A stretch of DNA of 64,000 nucleotides, taken from assembly GCA_965262745.1 (NCBI GenBank), contig OZ253558.1:992001-1056000 (forward strand), given 5' to 3'. Each line of letters starts with the position of its first letter. Position 1 is the first letter of the stretch. Source of the stretch: JAJECS01 sp965262745. GTDB lineage: Bacteria; Chloroflexota; UBA11872. A program made the position numbers and the translations under genes. The notes under the pieces are model-generated. The model was not told where the DNA came from and made no database searches. It saw only the letters and a program-made list of their open reading frames with translations. Of the stretch, positions 25,747 through 34,898 are shown piece by piece.

Positions 25747-26955
25747 ATGCTGACCACAGCAACCTATGCGCGAGGCCGCCGACACGCCACCATCTCGATC
25801 GAGCGGATCGACACGTTCCTCGAATACACCGACACGATCGTGAACTTTCCCGGGATCGTCGCGCTCGACGGTGATCGGCTGGTACTAAGCGCCAATCATG
25901 CCCGTCACGGTGAAGTCGAGGGCGAGCCGCTGCGCACGTTTCTATCCGAGGACGGCGGAGCCATGTGGACGCCGCTCGGGCTCGAGAGCCCGTTCCTGGA
26001 CGCCCACCCGCTGACCGGCGAGAACCACCTCACCTTCGCCGGCGGCAACCATGGCTACATGCGGGACGGCACCATCACCCACATCGACGTTCATCAGGCC
26101 GACCTGGAGCGGCGCGACTGGAACCGGCGCGAAGGCCCGCTGCACGCCATCATGCAGACTGCCGATCCGACCTTTCGCTGGCGGCGCTGGAGCCAAACCG
26201 GCGAGCCGTTGGAAAACCGCCTCATCACGCTGCAAAACGCGCCGTGGGAGACCGGGTCATACGAGAACTACGCGAGGATCCTGGAGCTCGGCGACGGCGA
26301 GCTGCTCACGGCCATGGGCGTGCTTGCCGGAGCGCCCCCGCGACTGCCGGGCGTGGACCGCCGCGGCCGCGCGCACTACGACATGCGGTTCTCGGTGGGC
26401 ATCATCCGCTCCCATGACAACGGCGCGACCTGGGAAGTCACGGCGGCCTTCCATCCCTGGGAGCACGAGCAGGTCTACGGCTTGAACGACCGACCCGTTG
26501 ACGAAGGATTCGACGAGGCCGATCTGGAGATCGCCGCCAACGGCGACCTAGTGCTGATCATGCGCAGCGGCTCGTACTCACCGCTGTTCCAGACGCGTTC
26601 CACCGACGGTGGCGAGACCTGGAGCGAGCCGGAAAACGTGGGCTGGCCCGGCGTAAAGCCGCGGCTCCATCTCCTCCCGGGTGGCGTGCTGGCGTGTATA
26701 TCGGGCCGCGGCGGCTACGGGCATCCGCAAGTAACCCACGTGATCCTCAGCCTCGACGGCGCCGGCCATCACTGGGAAGCGCCGTTCGCCTTCCACACCG
26801 GACCGGGATGCTCCTACACGTCGACGATGGTCAAGAACGGTCAGCTGCACGTGGTGTTCTCGCACTCCGATTTCACCCGTCAAATGGGCACCAATCAGCT
26901 TCCTTCGCAGCGCATTCGGCGCGCGGTCATTAGCGTGGAGGCGGCAGATGACTGA
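25747..26955 (+). CDS. Sialidase-fold protein, array copy 1
   Basis: 402 residues from ATG 25747, chosen because copies 2-4 begin at the same alignment point (YxxGxRxxxIxxERIDTxxE). Asp boxes include SEDGGAMWTP, SHDNGATWEV and STDGGETWSEP. The last 110 residues hold the block shared by all four copies (GRGGYGHPQVTHV, FHTGPGCSYTST, SDFTR, LPSQRIRRAVI). No signal peptide, so cytoplasmic. A role in hydrolysing or sensing imported glycans is inferred. It is followed 33 bases later by copy 2. Confidence 0.78.
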   Translation: MLTTATYARGRRHATISIERIDTFLEYTDTIVNFPGIVALDGDRLVLSANHARHGEVEGEPLRTFLSEDGGAMWTPLGLESPFLDAHPLTGENHLTFAGGNHGYMRDGTITHIDVHQADLERRDWNRREGPLHAIMQTADPTFRWRRWSQTGEPLENRLITLQNAPWETGSYENYARILELGDGELLTAMGVLAGAPPRLPGVDRRGRAHYDMRFSVGIIRSHDNGATWEVTAAFHPWEHEQVYGLNDRPVDEGFDEADLEIAANGDLVLIMRSGSYSPLFQTRSTDGGETWSEPENVGWPGVKPRLHLLPGGVLACISGRGGYGHPQVTHVILSLDGAGHHWEAPFAFHTGPGCSYTSTMVKNGQLHVVFSHSDFTRQMGTNQLPSQRIRRAVISVEAADD

Positions 26956-26988
26956 TAGGGACCACGCAGCGCGGGCCACCGGGGACTC

Positions 26989-28188
26989 ATGATTCAGAGC
27001 GCGATCTACACCAACGGCTCTCGTTCAGTGCACATCGCCGTCGAGCGCATCGACACCTGGCTGGAAGACCGCGCATCCATCATCAACTTCCCCGGCGTCG
27101 TCGAGCTCGATGGCGACCGGCTCTTCATGACCATCCACCACGGCCGCCACGGCAGCGAAGAGCCATGCTGGGCCTACCTGTCGGATGACGCCGGCGCTAC
27201 CTGGCGCCGTGCGCCCCGCGACTTTCCGCTGCTCTCACGCGACCCTCGCACGGGGCTTATCAACGAGACACACGACTCGGGAGTAACCGGGCACCTGCGC
27301 GACGGCTCGTTCGTGCGCATCAATCACAGCACCGAGCACGCCTTGACCGCGGCGTACGACCGTGCAAACGGCCCGTACCACGAGCAATTCCAGGAGGAGG
27401 ACCCGACGTTTCGGTTCCATCGCTGGCAGGCGGACGCCACGCCCATCGAGAGCCACCCGTTCAAGGTGCGCGGCCTGCCCTGGGATCGCGCCTCCTACCA
27501 GTGCTACTCGCGCCTGCTCGAGCTTGACGACGGCGACTTCCTCACCGCACTCGAGTGGGTCGCGATGCTCCCCGAAGCCGAATGGACGACCGAACCTCGG
27601 GGACGCGTGCGCAAGACGATCACCGGCGTCTTCATCGTCCGCTCAAATGACCGCGGCAAGAGCTGGGACTTCGTGCAGGCCTTCGACGCCCACGCGCTCA
27701 AGCCGACCTACGGCCACAGCGACCGCCCGATGGATGAGGGGTTCAACGAAGCCGATCTCGTCAGGCTGGCCAACGGCGATCTCCTGTGCATGTTCCGCAC
27801 CGGGTCGTACTCGCCCATGCACATGGCGCGCTCCGAGGACGGCGGACGAACCTGGTCGACGCCCGTCAATGCCGGCTGGCAGGGCGTCAAGCCCCGCCTT
27901 GAGCTGCTGCCAAACGGCGTTCTCGCCTGCGCCGCCGGGCGCGGGGCCTATGGCCACCCGCAAGTGACCCACGTGATCTTGAGTCTGGACGGCACCGGCC
28001 GTCGCTGGGAACCGCCGTTCGCGTTCCACACCGGCCCAGGCTGCTCCTATACCTCGACCATGCAGCGCGACGACCGGCTGCACGTGGTCTATTCCCACTC
28101 GGACTTCACCCGCGAGATGGGCACCAACGAGTTGCCGTCGCAGACCATTCGCCGGGCCGTTCTGGACGTCACCGTTCTCGATGGCTGA
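26989..28188 (+). CDS. Sialidase-fold protein, array copy 2
   Basis: 399 residues. N-terminus YTNGSRSVHIAVERIDTWLE, Asp boxes SDDAGATWRRA, SNDRGKSWDF and SEDGGRTWSTP, then the conserved C-terminal block with GRGAYGHPQVTHV and FHTGPGCSYTSTM. It shares with copy 4 the segment LLELDDGDFLTALEWV and a TTEPRGRVRKT-type loop, so these two appear to be closest. No signal peptide. Same strand and probably the same transcript as copies 1 and 3. Confidence 0.78.
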   Translation: MIQSAIYTNGSRSVHIAVERIDTWLEDRASIINFPGVVELDGDRLFMTIHHGRHGSEEPCWAYLSDDAGATWRRAPRDFPLLSRDPRTGLINETHDSGVTGHLRDGSFVRINHSTEHALTAAYDRANGPYHEQFQEEDPTFRFHRWQADATPIESHPFKVRGLPWDRASYQCYSRLLELDDGDFLTALEWVAMLPEAEWTTEPRGRVRKTITGVFIVRSNDRGKSWDFVQAFDAHALKPTYGHSDRPMDEGFNEADLVRLANGDLLCMFRTGSYSPMHMARSEDGGRTWSTPVNAGWQGVKPRLELLPNGVLACAAGRGAYGHPQVTHVILSLDGTGRRWEPPFAFHTGPGCSYTSTMQRDDRLHVVYSHSDFTREMGTNELPSQTIRRAVLDVTVLDG

Positions 28189-28242
28189 TCGAGCGCAGCG
28201 CCCGATGAGGGCCACCAGCCGCATCGCAGGAGGACCACTCCC

Positions 28243-29409
28243 ATGATCAAGTCCGCCACCTACAGCGACGGCGAGCGCACCGCAACCGTCAGCGTCGCGC
28301 ACATCGACACCTGGCAGGAAGACTCCGAGGTCATCCTCAACTTTCCAGCTGTCGTGGAGCTGGCGGACGACTGCCTCTTCATGCGCATCAGCCGATCGCA
28401 GCACGCCATCGCTGCGGTGGAGCCGAAGTACGACGTCTTCTCGACCGATGACGGCATGACGTGGGGTGACCCGCCGCCCGGCATGGAGTTCGGTGGGGGA
28501 AGTCTGGGATATCTCCGCGACGGCACGATCATGCGTCTGGAGCACAACACCGTCGAGGCCACCCGTCGGGCCTGGGACAAGTACGTCGGCCCGTTCCACC
28601 TGGTGATGCAAGAGGAAGACCCGACGTTTCGGCTGCGCACCTGGCGCTCGAACGGCGAGCCCATGGACGCGACCGAGTTCAAGGTAGCCGGGCTGCCCTG
28701 GGCCACTGCCTCCTACCAGACCTACGCCAAGATCCTGGACCTCGACGACGGGAGCCTGCTCGCCGCCATGGAGGCTCAGGTCGGCCCTCCGATGAAGACC
28801 GACGAAGTTCGACCCGACGGCCGGCCCCGTTGGGAGATTCGGATGACGACCTTCATCGTCCGCTCGCGCGATCGCGGCCAAACATGGGATTTCGTCACCG
28901 CCTTCCGGCCGGAAGAGCTGCCGCTGGTCTATGGCGTGAGCGATCGACCCGTCGACGAGGGACTCACGGAGGCCGATCTGGTCGTCGCATCGAACGGCGA
29001 CATCCTGTGCGTCAACCGCACCGGCTCGTACTCACCCATGTGGCAGACGCGCTCAACCGACGGCGGCCACACCTGGGGAACGCCCGAGCCGCTCGGCTGG
29101 CAGGGCGTGAAGCCGCGACTCAACTTGTTGCCCAATGGGGTCCTCACGTGCGCCGCCGGCCGCGGCGGCTACGGCCACCCGCAAGTCACCCACGTGACCA
29201 TGAGCCTCGACGGCACGGGGAACCACTGGGAAGCACCCTTCTGCTTCCACACCGGCCCCGGGTGTTCCTACACCTCCACCCTGGTCCGAGACGGCCAGCT
29301 GCACGTCGTGTATTCGGATTCCGACTTCACCCGGCCCTTCGGCACGCACAACCTGCCCTCGCAGCGCATCCGGCGAGCCGTGATCGACGTGCGCGTCCAC
29401 GACAGCTAA
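28243..29409 (+). CDS. Sialidase-fold protein, array copy 3
   Basis: 388 residues, the shortest copy. It has the shared N-terminus (YSDGERTATVSVAHIDTWQE), Asp boxes STDDGMTWGDP, SRDRGQTWDF and STDGGHTWGTP, and the conserved C-terminal block (GRGGYGHPQVTHV, FHTGPGCSYTSTL). The segment after residue 60 is shorter than in copies 2 and 4. GGAGG at 28229-28233 supports the start. It is followed by a 308-base gap with minisatellite repeats. Confidence 0.78.
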   Translation: MIKSATYSDGERTATVSVAHIDTWQEDSEVILNFPAVVELADDCLFMRISRSQHAIAAVEPKYDVFSTDDGMTWGDPPPGMEFGGGSLGYLRDGTIMRLEHNTVEATRRAWDKYVGPFHLVMQEEDPTFRLRTWRSNGEPMDATEFKVAGLPWATASYQTYAKILDLDDGSLLAAMEAQVGPPMKTDEVRPDGRPRWEIRMTTFIVRSRDRGQTWDFVTAFRPEELPLVYGVSDRPVDEGLTEADLVVASNGDILCVNRTGSYSPMWQTRSTDGGHTWGTPEPLGWQGVKPRLNLLPNGVLTCAAGRGGYGHPQVTHVTMSLDGTGNHWEAPFCFHTGPGCSYTSTLVRDGQLHVVYSDSDFTRPFGTHNLPSQRIRRAVIDVRVHDS

Positions 29410-29550
29410 GCAGCGGCGCGACCGGCCCTCTCAGCCGCGCGCCCCCGGCGGAACTCCGTACCCGCCACTCGTCATTCCGCACCTTCCACTCGGCACACCC
29501 CACTCGTCATTCCGCACCCGCCATTCGTCGTTCCGCACCTCCCACTCGTC

Positions 29551-29571
29551 ATTCCGAGCGGAGCGAGGAAT
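29551..29571. repeat. Hairpin repeat of the CCGAGC...GCGAGG family
   Basis: ATTCC, an 11-base centre GAGCGGAGCGA, then GGAAT. A second copy at 57110-57130 has ACTCC/GGAGT with centre GAGCACAGCGA, keeping the pairing. Confidence 0.5.
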
Positions 29572-29681
29572 CTAGGACGCTTCATCACCGTCGCAGCAAA
29601 TCAAGCACCCCCGGCCCGGACCCAAAATGTCGGCGCCAGGCCGGACGGACGCGGAGGCTCGACACACTCGAAGCCCCGGGC

Positions 29682-29687
29682 TAGCAT
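29682..29687 (+). promoter_or_regulatory. Possible -10 element TAGCAT
   Basis: TAGCAT, 30 bases before ATG 29718, suggesting copy 4 and the genes after it have their own promoter. Confidence 0.35.
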
Positions 29688-29717
29688 TTCGGCGCCCAAC
29701 AAACTGGAGTCGCGCCA

Positions 29718-30917
29718 ATGCTGCGGCAAGCGGTTTACGAACGAAACGGACGCTCGGCGTCGATCACCGTTGAGCGTATCGACACCTGGTTTGAGACCAG
29801 CGATTCGGTCATCAACTTCCCCGGCCTCGTGGAACTCGACGGCGACAACCTGCTCTTGACCTACCACCGTGGGCGTCACGGCGGCCACGAGCCCCTCCAA
29901 ATCGCCCTTTCGGATGACGCCGGCGCCACGTGGCGGGAGGCGCCAAGCGATCACCCGCTCGTCTACGTGCACCCCGAGACGGATCGCAACGGCCTCGACT
30001 TCGCGTCCGGCGTTGTGGGGCACCCGCGCGACGGCAGCATCGTCAATATCGACCACGACACGGTGGAGCTGGCCCAGCGCTGGAAGGACCGGACGTCGGG
30101 CTCCTACCACGAGGTGGGGCAAGTCGAGAGCCCCACGTTCATTTGGCGGCGCTGGTCCAAGGAAGGCCACCCGCTGGAAAAGCACACCTTCAAGGTTCGC
30201 GGCCTGCCGTTCGCCCGCGCCTCGTATCAGTCGTACAGCTCGCTCCTCGAGCTGGATAACGGCGACTATCTGACCGCCCTCGAGTGGGTGGACATCCTGC
30301 CGGAGGACGAGTGGACCACTGATTCGCGCGGCCGTGTCCGCAATTCGCGCATCGGCGTCTTCATCGTTCGTTCGAGCGATCAGGGGTACAACTGGGACTT
30401 CGTGACCAAGTTCGACGCCGGCGAGATCAATCCCGTCTATGGACCCGGCGACCGCGCGGTCGATGAAGGGTTCGACGAGGCGGACCTCAGCTTCACCGCC
30501 AGCGGCGACATCCTCTGCGTGATGCGCACCGGCAGCTACTCGCCCATGTTCCAGTCACGCTCCAGCGACGGCGGTCACACCTGGTCGACGCCCACCAACA
30601 CCGGCTGGCAGGCCGTCAAGCCGCGGTTGACCCTGCTGCCCAACGGCGTCCTCGCCTGCGCCTCCGGCCGCGGCGCCTACGGACACCCGCAGATCACGCA
30701 CGTCATGCTGAGCCTGGACGGCAGTGGCGAGCACTGGGAAGCGCCGTTTGCCTTCCACACGCGCGGTGGTTGCTCGTATACCTCCAAGATGTACCGGGAC
30801 GACCGCCTGCACGTCGTCTACTCGGACTCCGATTTCACGCGCGACCTTGGAACCATCGGCTTGCCGTCGCAGCGAATCTGCCGCGCGGTGATCGACGTGC
30901 AGAGCCCTGCGCCCTAG
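29718..30917 (+). CDS. Sialidase-fold protein, array copy 4
   Basis: 399 residues. N-terminus YERNGRSASITVERIDTWFE, Asp boxes SDDAGATWREA, SSDQGYNWDF and SSDGGHTWSTP, and the C-terminal block with GRGAYGHPQITHV and FHTRGGCSYTSKM (the GPGC of the other copies reads RGGC). It is closest to copy 2. No signal peptide. It is followed by a xylose-isomerase-like gene 33 bases later on the same strand, linking the array to sugar catabolism. Confidence 0.78.
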   Translation: MLRQAVYERNGRSASITVERIDTWFETSDSVINFPGLVELDGDNLLLTYHRGRHGGHEPLQIALSDDAGATWREAPSDHPLVYVHPETDRNGLDFASGVVGHPRDGSIVNIDHDTVELAQRWKDRTSGSYHEVGQVESPTFIWRRWSKEGHPLEKHTFKVRGLPFARASYQSYSSLLELDNGDYLTALEWVDILPEDEWTTDSRGRVRNSRIGVFIVRSSDQGYNWDFVTKFDAGEINPVYGPGDRAVDEGFDEADLSFTASGDILCVMRTGSYSPMFQSRSSDGGHTWSTPTNTGWQAVKPRLTLLPNGVLACASGRGAYGHPQITHVMLSLDGSGEHWEAPFAFHTRGGCSYTSKMYRDDRLHVVYSDSDFTRDLGTIGLPSQRICRAVIDVQSPAP

Positions 30918-30950
30918 CCCGCCGCTGCTACCCCGAGCGGTGCGATAGCC

Positions 30951-31949
30951 ATGCGGCTGGGCCTGCTGGTGCGCTTGTTCACGGTGTCGCAGGGCCGCAT
31001 CGACGCTGAGCAGAGCGCCGCCGCGGCCGAGCCTCGATGGGAACGATCCACGGTCACTCAAAGTGAGTTCGAGGCGTCGCTGGACCTGGCGGCCGAGATC
31101 GGCGCCGAGGTGGTAGAGATCACGCAGGCCGGCCAATTGGCGGCGGCCGAGCTCCTCGTGGCCAACGCGCAACTGCGGCGGGAGCTGCGCGCCATGGTTG
31201 CGGACCGCGGTCTCTCGATCGCGGCGCTCAACGCCGCCGGCATGCCGCTGCATCCGCGCACCGGCGGGCGCTCCCGCCGACTCATCCGGCGAACCATTGA
31301 GCTGGCCAGCCTGCTGGACGTGCGCACCGTCCTCAGCATGTCCGGGACCGGCGGAGACGGACCGGCGGCGAGCACGGTGAACTGGGTCAGCTTTCCCTGG
31401 CCCGAGGAGTCGGTGGCGCTGCGCGAGCGACACTGGCAAGCGGCAGTGGGCCTCTGGCGTGACCTGGCCGGCTACGCGGCCAGTCGTGGGGTCGAGCGCG
31501 TGGCCCTGGAGCTGCACCCCATGCATCTGGTCTACAACGTCCCCACGTTTGAACGGCTACACCAAGCCGTCGGCCCCACCATTTCCGCAAACGTCGACCC
31601 CAGCCACCTCTTTTGGCAGGGCATGGATCCGGTCGCCGTCGTGCGCGCCTTGGGTGACTCGGTCGCGCACGTGCACGTCAAGGACACGCAACTGGTCGCC
31701 GACGAGGTCGCCACGGCAGGCGTGCTGGACGGGCGGCCATTTGGCGCGGACGCGCCGCGCGCCTGGGTGCATCGCACGGTTGGCCGCGGACATGGCGTCG
31801 AAATGTGGACCTCGTTCTTCCAGGCGCTCCAAGACATCGGCTACGACGGCGCGCTGAGCCTCGAGAACGAGGACCCCTATCAGAGCTACGCCGATGGCGT
31901 TCGGGATGCCGCCGCCTACGTGCGGCCGCTGCTGGAGCGACTCGGATGA
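30951..31949 (+). CDS. Sugar phosphate isomerase/epimerase family TIM-barrel protein
   Basis: 332 residues of the xylose-isomerase-like AP-endonuclease 2 fold. Metal-site motifs are ALELHPMHLVYN (Glu and His near 187-189), NVDPSHLFWQ (Asp/His), HVHVKDTQ and LSLENEDP (C-terminal Glu). Family members isomerise or epimerise sugars, or dehydrate inosose. The stop overlaps the next oxidoreductase by ATGA (31946-31949), so both are co-translated. Confidence 0.85.
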   Translation: MRLGLLVRLFTVSQGRIDAEQSAAAAEPRWERSTVTQSEFEASLDLAAEIGAEVVEITQAGQLAAAELLVANAQLRRELRAMVADRGLSIAALNAAGMPLHPRTGGRSRRLIRRTIELASLLDVRTVLSMSGTGGDGPAASTVNWVSFPWPEESVALRERHWQAAVGLWRDLAGYAASRGVERVALELHPMHLVYNVPTFERLHQAVGPTISANVDPSHLFWQGMDPVAVVRALGDSVAHVHVKDTQLVADEVATAGVLDGRPFGADAPRAWVHRTVGRGHGVEMWTSFFQALQDIGYDGALSLENEDPYQSYADGVRDAAAYVRPLLERLG

Positions 31950-33073
31950 TCCTCCAGGAGCCGGAAACGCCGCCCACGGCTTCTCTCGAGGAAGTGCTCA
32001 GTGTTCCGCTAACGCCTCCCTCCCTCGGCAAGCCAGTTCCGCAAGACTTCCGGATCGGGCTCATTGGCACCGGCCGCGTCGTGCAGCACTCAGTCCTGCC
32101 GGCCTATCGCGAAGCGGGGCTCACGCCCGTGGCGGCAGCCGATCCCGACCCCGATGCTCGCGCCGCCGCACAGCACCGTTGGGGAGTCGGTCGGGTGTTC
32201 GCCGACTACCGAGAGATGCTCGACGCGGTCGACCTAGACGTCGTGGACATCAACATCCGCTGGGACGTGGGGCTGTCCCCGACGCGGGTTGACGCGGTCC
32301 AAGAGGCCGCGAGCCGCGGCATTCACGTCCTGATCGCCAAGCCGTTCGCCGCCACCTACGCGCAGTGCCGCGCCATGGTCGATGCGGCCCGGGCCGGCGG
32401 CGTCACGCTCGCAGTCGACCACAACACGCGCTTCGCGCCGGTTCCCCATGGCATCCGGTCGCTGATCCAAGCCGGCGTGCTGGGCCCCCTGATCTCCGCC
32501 GCCTACCTCTACCACTCGGCCGTAGGGCGCCAGCACACCAACGCCTTTGATGCCGCGTTCGACAACGTGGTCCACGCCGCGGACACCCTGCTGACGTGGT
32601 TCGAGCAGGAGCCGGAGGAGGTCTACGCCCACTGGAGCCGCCGGGTCGACGGGGTGGGCTCGGTGTTCACCGGAACGCTCAAGTTCGCCGACGGCGCCAA
32701 CGCCACCATCCTCTTTGACTTCGCCACGCGCCATCGCCGGCAGATGGACTTCGTGGCCGTGGGCGAGCGCGCCAGCGTTGACGGCCGCCAGGATGCCGGA
32801 GCGCCACCGCCAGCAACCATGCGGCGCCCGACACTCCGCTATGGACCGCACGCCCCACGGGGTCTCGTCGTCGAGCTGCCGTTGCACCACACCCTCGCGC
32901 CCGGGTCGTTTCTCGCGTCCCGCGCCGATTTCCTGCAAGCCATCCACGAGGGTCGCGAGCCGTGGGTCAGCGCCGCGCAGGCACTGCGCACCATGCGCAC
33001 GCACGTCGCGCTGCGCCAGTCCAGTGATACGGGCCGCCCTGTGCGACCCTCCTCGATCGAGGAATCGGCGTAG
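31946..33073 (+). CDS. Gfo/Idh/MocA family oxidoreductase
   Basis: 375 residues from the ATG overlapping the previous stop. An N-terminal extension of about 30 residues precedes the Rossmann motif GLIGTGRVV. The EKP motif reads IAKPFA, keeping the catalytic lysine but losing the glutamate. DHNTRFAPV follows in the usual position. Coupled with the isomerase-like gene, it probably interconverts keto and hydroxy forms of the same sugar. Confidence 0.82.
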   Translation: MILQEPETPPTASLEEVLSVPLTPPSLGKPVPQDFRIGLIGTGRVVQHSVLPAYREAGLTPVAAADPDPDARAAAQHRWGVGRVFADYREMLDAVDLDVVDINIRWDVGLSPTRVDAVQEAASRGIHVLIAKPFAATYAQCRAMVDAARAGGVTLAVDHNTRFAPVPHGIRSLIQAGVLGPLISAAYLYHSAVGRQHTNAFDAAFDNVVHAADTLLTWFEQEPEEVYAHWSRRVDGVGSVFTGTLKFADGANATILFDFATRHRRQMDFVAVGERASVDGRQDAGAPPPATMRRPTLRYGPHAPRGLVVELPLHHTLAPGSFLASRADFLQAIHEGREPWVSAAQALRTMRTHVALRQSSDTGRPVRPSSIEESA

Positions 33074-33133
33074 GCGACACCCTTGCCCGCCTGTGGCATC
33101 GTGCCGAGGCGCCGACTGCCTGAGAAGCCACCG

Positions 33134-33745
33134 GTGTCCAACCTAACCGTGCGCCCGCTCACCGTCCGTCCGCTGGAGCCGGCGGCGTTCAGCCCGTTCG
33201 GCGCGGTCATCGCGCCCGAGACGGCCGACGCGCCAAGCCTGAACCGCTCGCCGGGCAACCTCGGCTTTCTCTGGGTGCACAAGGAGCTTGAGTTTCCCAA
33301 GGCGGCCCATATGTGCAGCCTGCGCTACTACTACCGCGGCAACCGCTGCGAGTTCCTCCAGAAGCACCCCGGCAGCACCGTCACGCTAATTCCCGTCAGC
33401 GGCGTGAGCGCGATTGTGGTTGCCCCCGACGACGCGAGCGGCGGCCCGGACGTCGCTGCCGCCCAGGCCTTTCTCCTGGAGCCGGGCCGCGGCGCCGTGC
33501 TGCACCGCGGCGTGTGGTTGCGCTACGCCTATCCGCTGGGGCGGTTTGCGGACTTCGCCTACGTCACCCAGCGCGTGGATCCGGCCACGGCCAACGTGAG
33601 CGACGACGTGGTGCGGGTGAATCTGGACACCGAGCTGGGCTTGGTGTTCGACCTGGTGTTCGACGTGCCAACCGGCGAGGACTTCGCCCACACTCCAAGC
33701 GGTGCGCTGGCCGCGGGACCGGAACGCAGCCCGCCGCACGCCTGA
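33134..33745 (+). CDS. Ureidoglycolate lyase (AllA-like) family protein
   Basis: About 203 residues from GTG 33134, chosen because GAGAAG precedes it; TTG 33083 is in frame but lacks a ribosome site. The fold signature is the start FSPFGAVIAPE and the middle GNRCEFLQKHPGSTVTLIPVSG, followed by VLHRGVWL, as in AllA, a cupin-like lyase that releases urea from ureidoglycolate. No other purine or allantoin gene is nearby, so here it may act on another 2-hydroxy acid derivative of the sugar pathway. Confidence 0.7.
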   Translation: MSNLTVRPLTVRPLEPAAFSPFGAVIAPETADAPSLNRSPGNLGFLWVHKELEFPKAAHMCSLRYYYRGNRCEFLQKHPGSTVTLIPVSGVSAIVVAPDDASGGPDVAAAQAFLLEPGRGAVLHRGVWLRYAYPLGRFADFAYVTQRVDPATANVSDDVVRVNLDTELGLVFDLVFDVPTGEDFAHTPSGALAAGPERSPPHA

Positions 33746-33752
33746 CGGCACG

Positions 33753-33758
33753 TAAACT
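33753..33758 (+). promoter_or_regulatory. Possible -10 element TAAACT
   Basis: TAAACT, 29 bases before ATG 33788. Confidence 0.35.
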
Positions 33759-33787
33759 TGCGCTCACCGTCCGCGGGGACAGCTCAC

Positions 33788-34813
33788 ATGCTGCAAATCG
33801 GGCTCATCGGACTGGGCGGCATCGCCGAGGCCCATCTGAAGGCCCTTGCCTTGCTGGAAGCCGAAGGCCTTGCCCGCTGCGTGGCCGGCGCGGAGCCGGT
33901 TGCCGAGCGGCGCGAGGAGCGCCGCCAAGCCTTTGGGATTTCCAAAGTCTATGCCAGTCACCGAGACCTGCTGGCCGACCCCGACGTAGAGGCCGTGGGC
34001 ATCCTCTTGCCCCACCACTTGCATGCCAGCGTGACCATCGAAGCCCTCGAGGCGGGCAAGCACGTGCTCGTCGAAAAACCCATGGCCGTGACGATGGACG
34101 AATGCGACCGCATGATCGAGGCCGAAGCGCGCAGCGGACGGCTGCTGCAGATCGGCCTCACCGGTCAGTATCGGCCTGCCCTACGCACGGCGCGCGCCTT
34201 TCTGGATACCAACGCGCTCGGGCCGGTCATCCAGGTGCTGGCGCTCGTGAGCGCCAAGCTGCCCTACGAGCACCACGACCGATATCTGCGGACACGGGCC
34301 ATGGGCGGCGGCGAGTGGATGGGCGACGGCGTCCACATGGTCGATTGGGTTACGCATCTCGTCGGCACCAAGGCCACCTCGGTCAAGGCGGTCCTCGGGA
34401 CATACATGCACTACATGGCGGGAGACGACACCGCCACGGCGCTGATCCAATATGCCAACGGGGTCGCCGGGGTCGTGGTCCTGGTCGCCAATTCACGCGG
34501 ACCCGAGGAGACGGCGCTGATCGACGTCCACGGCACCCAGGGGCGCCTCCAAGTGCACTTCGTAAGCGACGCCGGGCCGCACGGCCAGGTGCGCGTGGGC
34601 CAGGACGGCTCATGGCGCGACCTGGCGATCGAGCCCATCAACGACTTCGCCGAGCAGTACCGCGACTTCGTCACCGCGATCGCAACCAACGACCGACCGC
34701 CGGCCAGCAGCGCCTACGGCCGCCACATCATGGAAATCCTGTTCGCCGCCGAGCGCTCGAGCGTTACCGGCCGCGAGGTGGTGTTGCAGCCGCTGGAGCG
34801 GGAGCCGTGGTAG
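33788..34813 (+). CDS. Gfo/Idh/MocA family oxidoreductase
   Basis: 341 residues with canonical motifs: GLGGIAEAH (8-16) for NAD(P) binding, VEKPMAVT with E96-K97-P98, and GDGVHMVDWVTHLVG with the catalytic histidine. It is the most canonical of the six family members in this window. The preceding AllA-like gene is 42 bases upstream; a TAAACT in the gap may give it a separate promoter. Confidence 0.87.
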   Translation: MLQIGLIGLGGIAEAHLKALALLEAEGLARCVAGAEPVAERREERRQAFGISKVYASHRDLLADPDVEAVGILLPHHLHASVTIEALEAGKHVLVEKPMAVTMDECDRMIEAEARSGRLLQIGLTGQYRPALRTARAFLDTNALGPVIQVLALVSAKLPYEHHDRYLRTRAMGGGEWMGDGVHMVDWVTHLVGTKATSVKAVLGTYMHYMAGDDTATALIQYANGVAGVVVLVANSRGPEETALIDVHGTQGRLQVHFVSDAGPHGQVRVGQDGSWRDLAIEPINDFAEQYRDFVTAIATNDRPPASSAYGRHIMEILFAAERSSVTGREVVLQPLEREPW

Positions 34814-34868
34814 GGCCGTCCAGCGGCGTTCGGTAAGCGCTCTTCCGATCCGACGGGCAGGGTCTCGT

Positions 34869-34874
34869 TACCAT
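34869..34874 (+). promoter_or_regulatory. Possible -10 element TACCAT
   Basis: TACCAT, 36 bases before the proposed CTG start at 34911. Confidence 0.35.
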
Positions 34875-34898
34875 TGAGACAGCGCGGCTTGGCCGCAC

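Larger units (their letters stand above)
29410..29717. repeat. Gap with degenerate 21-22-base minisatellite and a hairpin repeat
   Basis: Between array copies 3 and 4. From 29462 the unit CCACTCGTCATTCCGCACC recurs with changes at about 29462, 29498, 29519 and 29541; the last copy runs into a hairpin, ATTCC (29551-29555) pairing with GGAAT (29667-29671 is outside; the partner is 29567-29571). The same hairpin type recurs at 57110-57130. No gene seen. A TAGCAT at 29682 may be a promoter for copy 4. Confidence 0.6.

Noticed and set aside
27643..28881. Long minus-strand open frame of 412 codons opposite the sialidase-fold genes
   Set aside because: It spans the ends of two plus-strand genes and the gap between them, has no family match, and its composition is that of an antisense shadow in GC-rich DNA.
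29667..29671. Second arm of the 29551 hairpin at 29667-29671
   Set aside because: That position was an indexing slip noted in the gap entry; the pairing arm GGAAT is at 29567-29571.
25747..30917. nan-type sialic acid operon
   Set aside because: Despite sialidase-fold and NAL/DapA-fold genes, there is no NanK, NanE, NanA motif set or sialic acid transporter, and the sialidase Arg triad was not confirmed.
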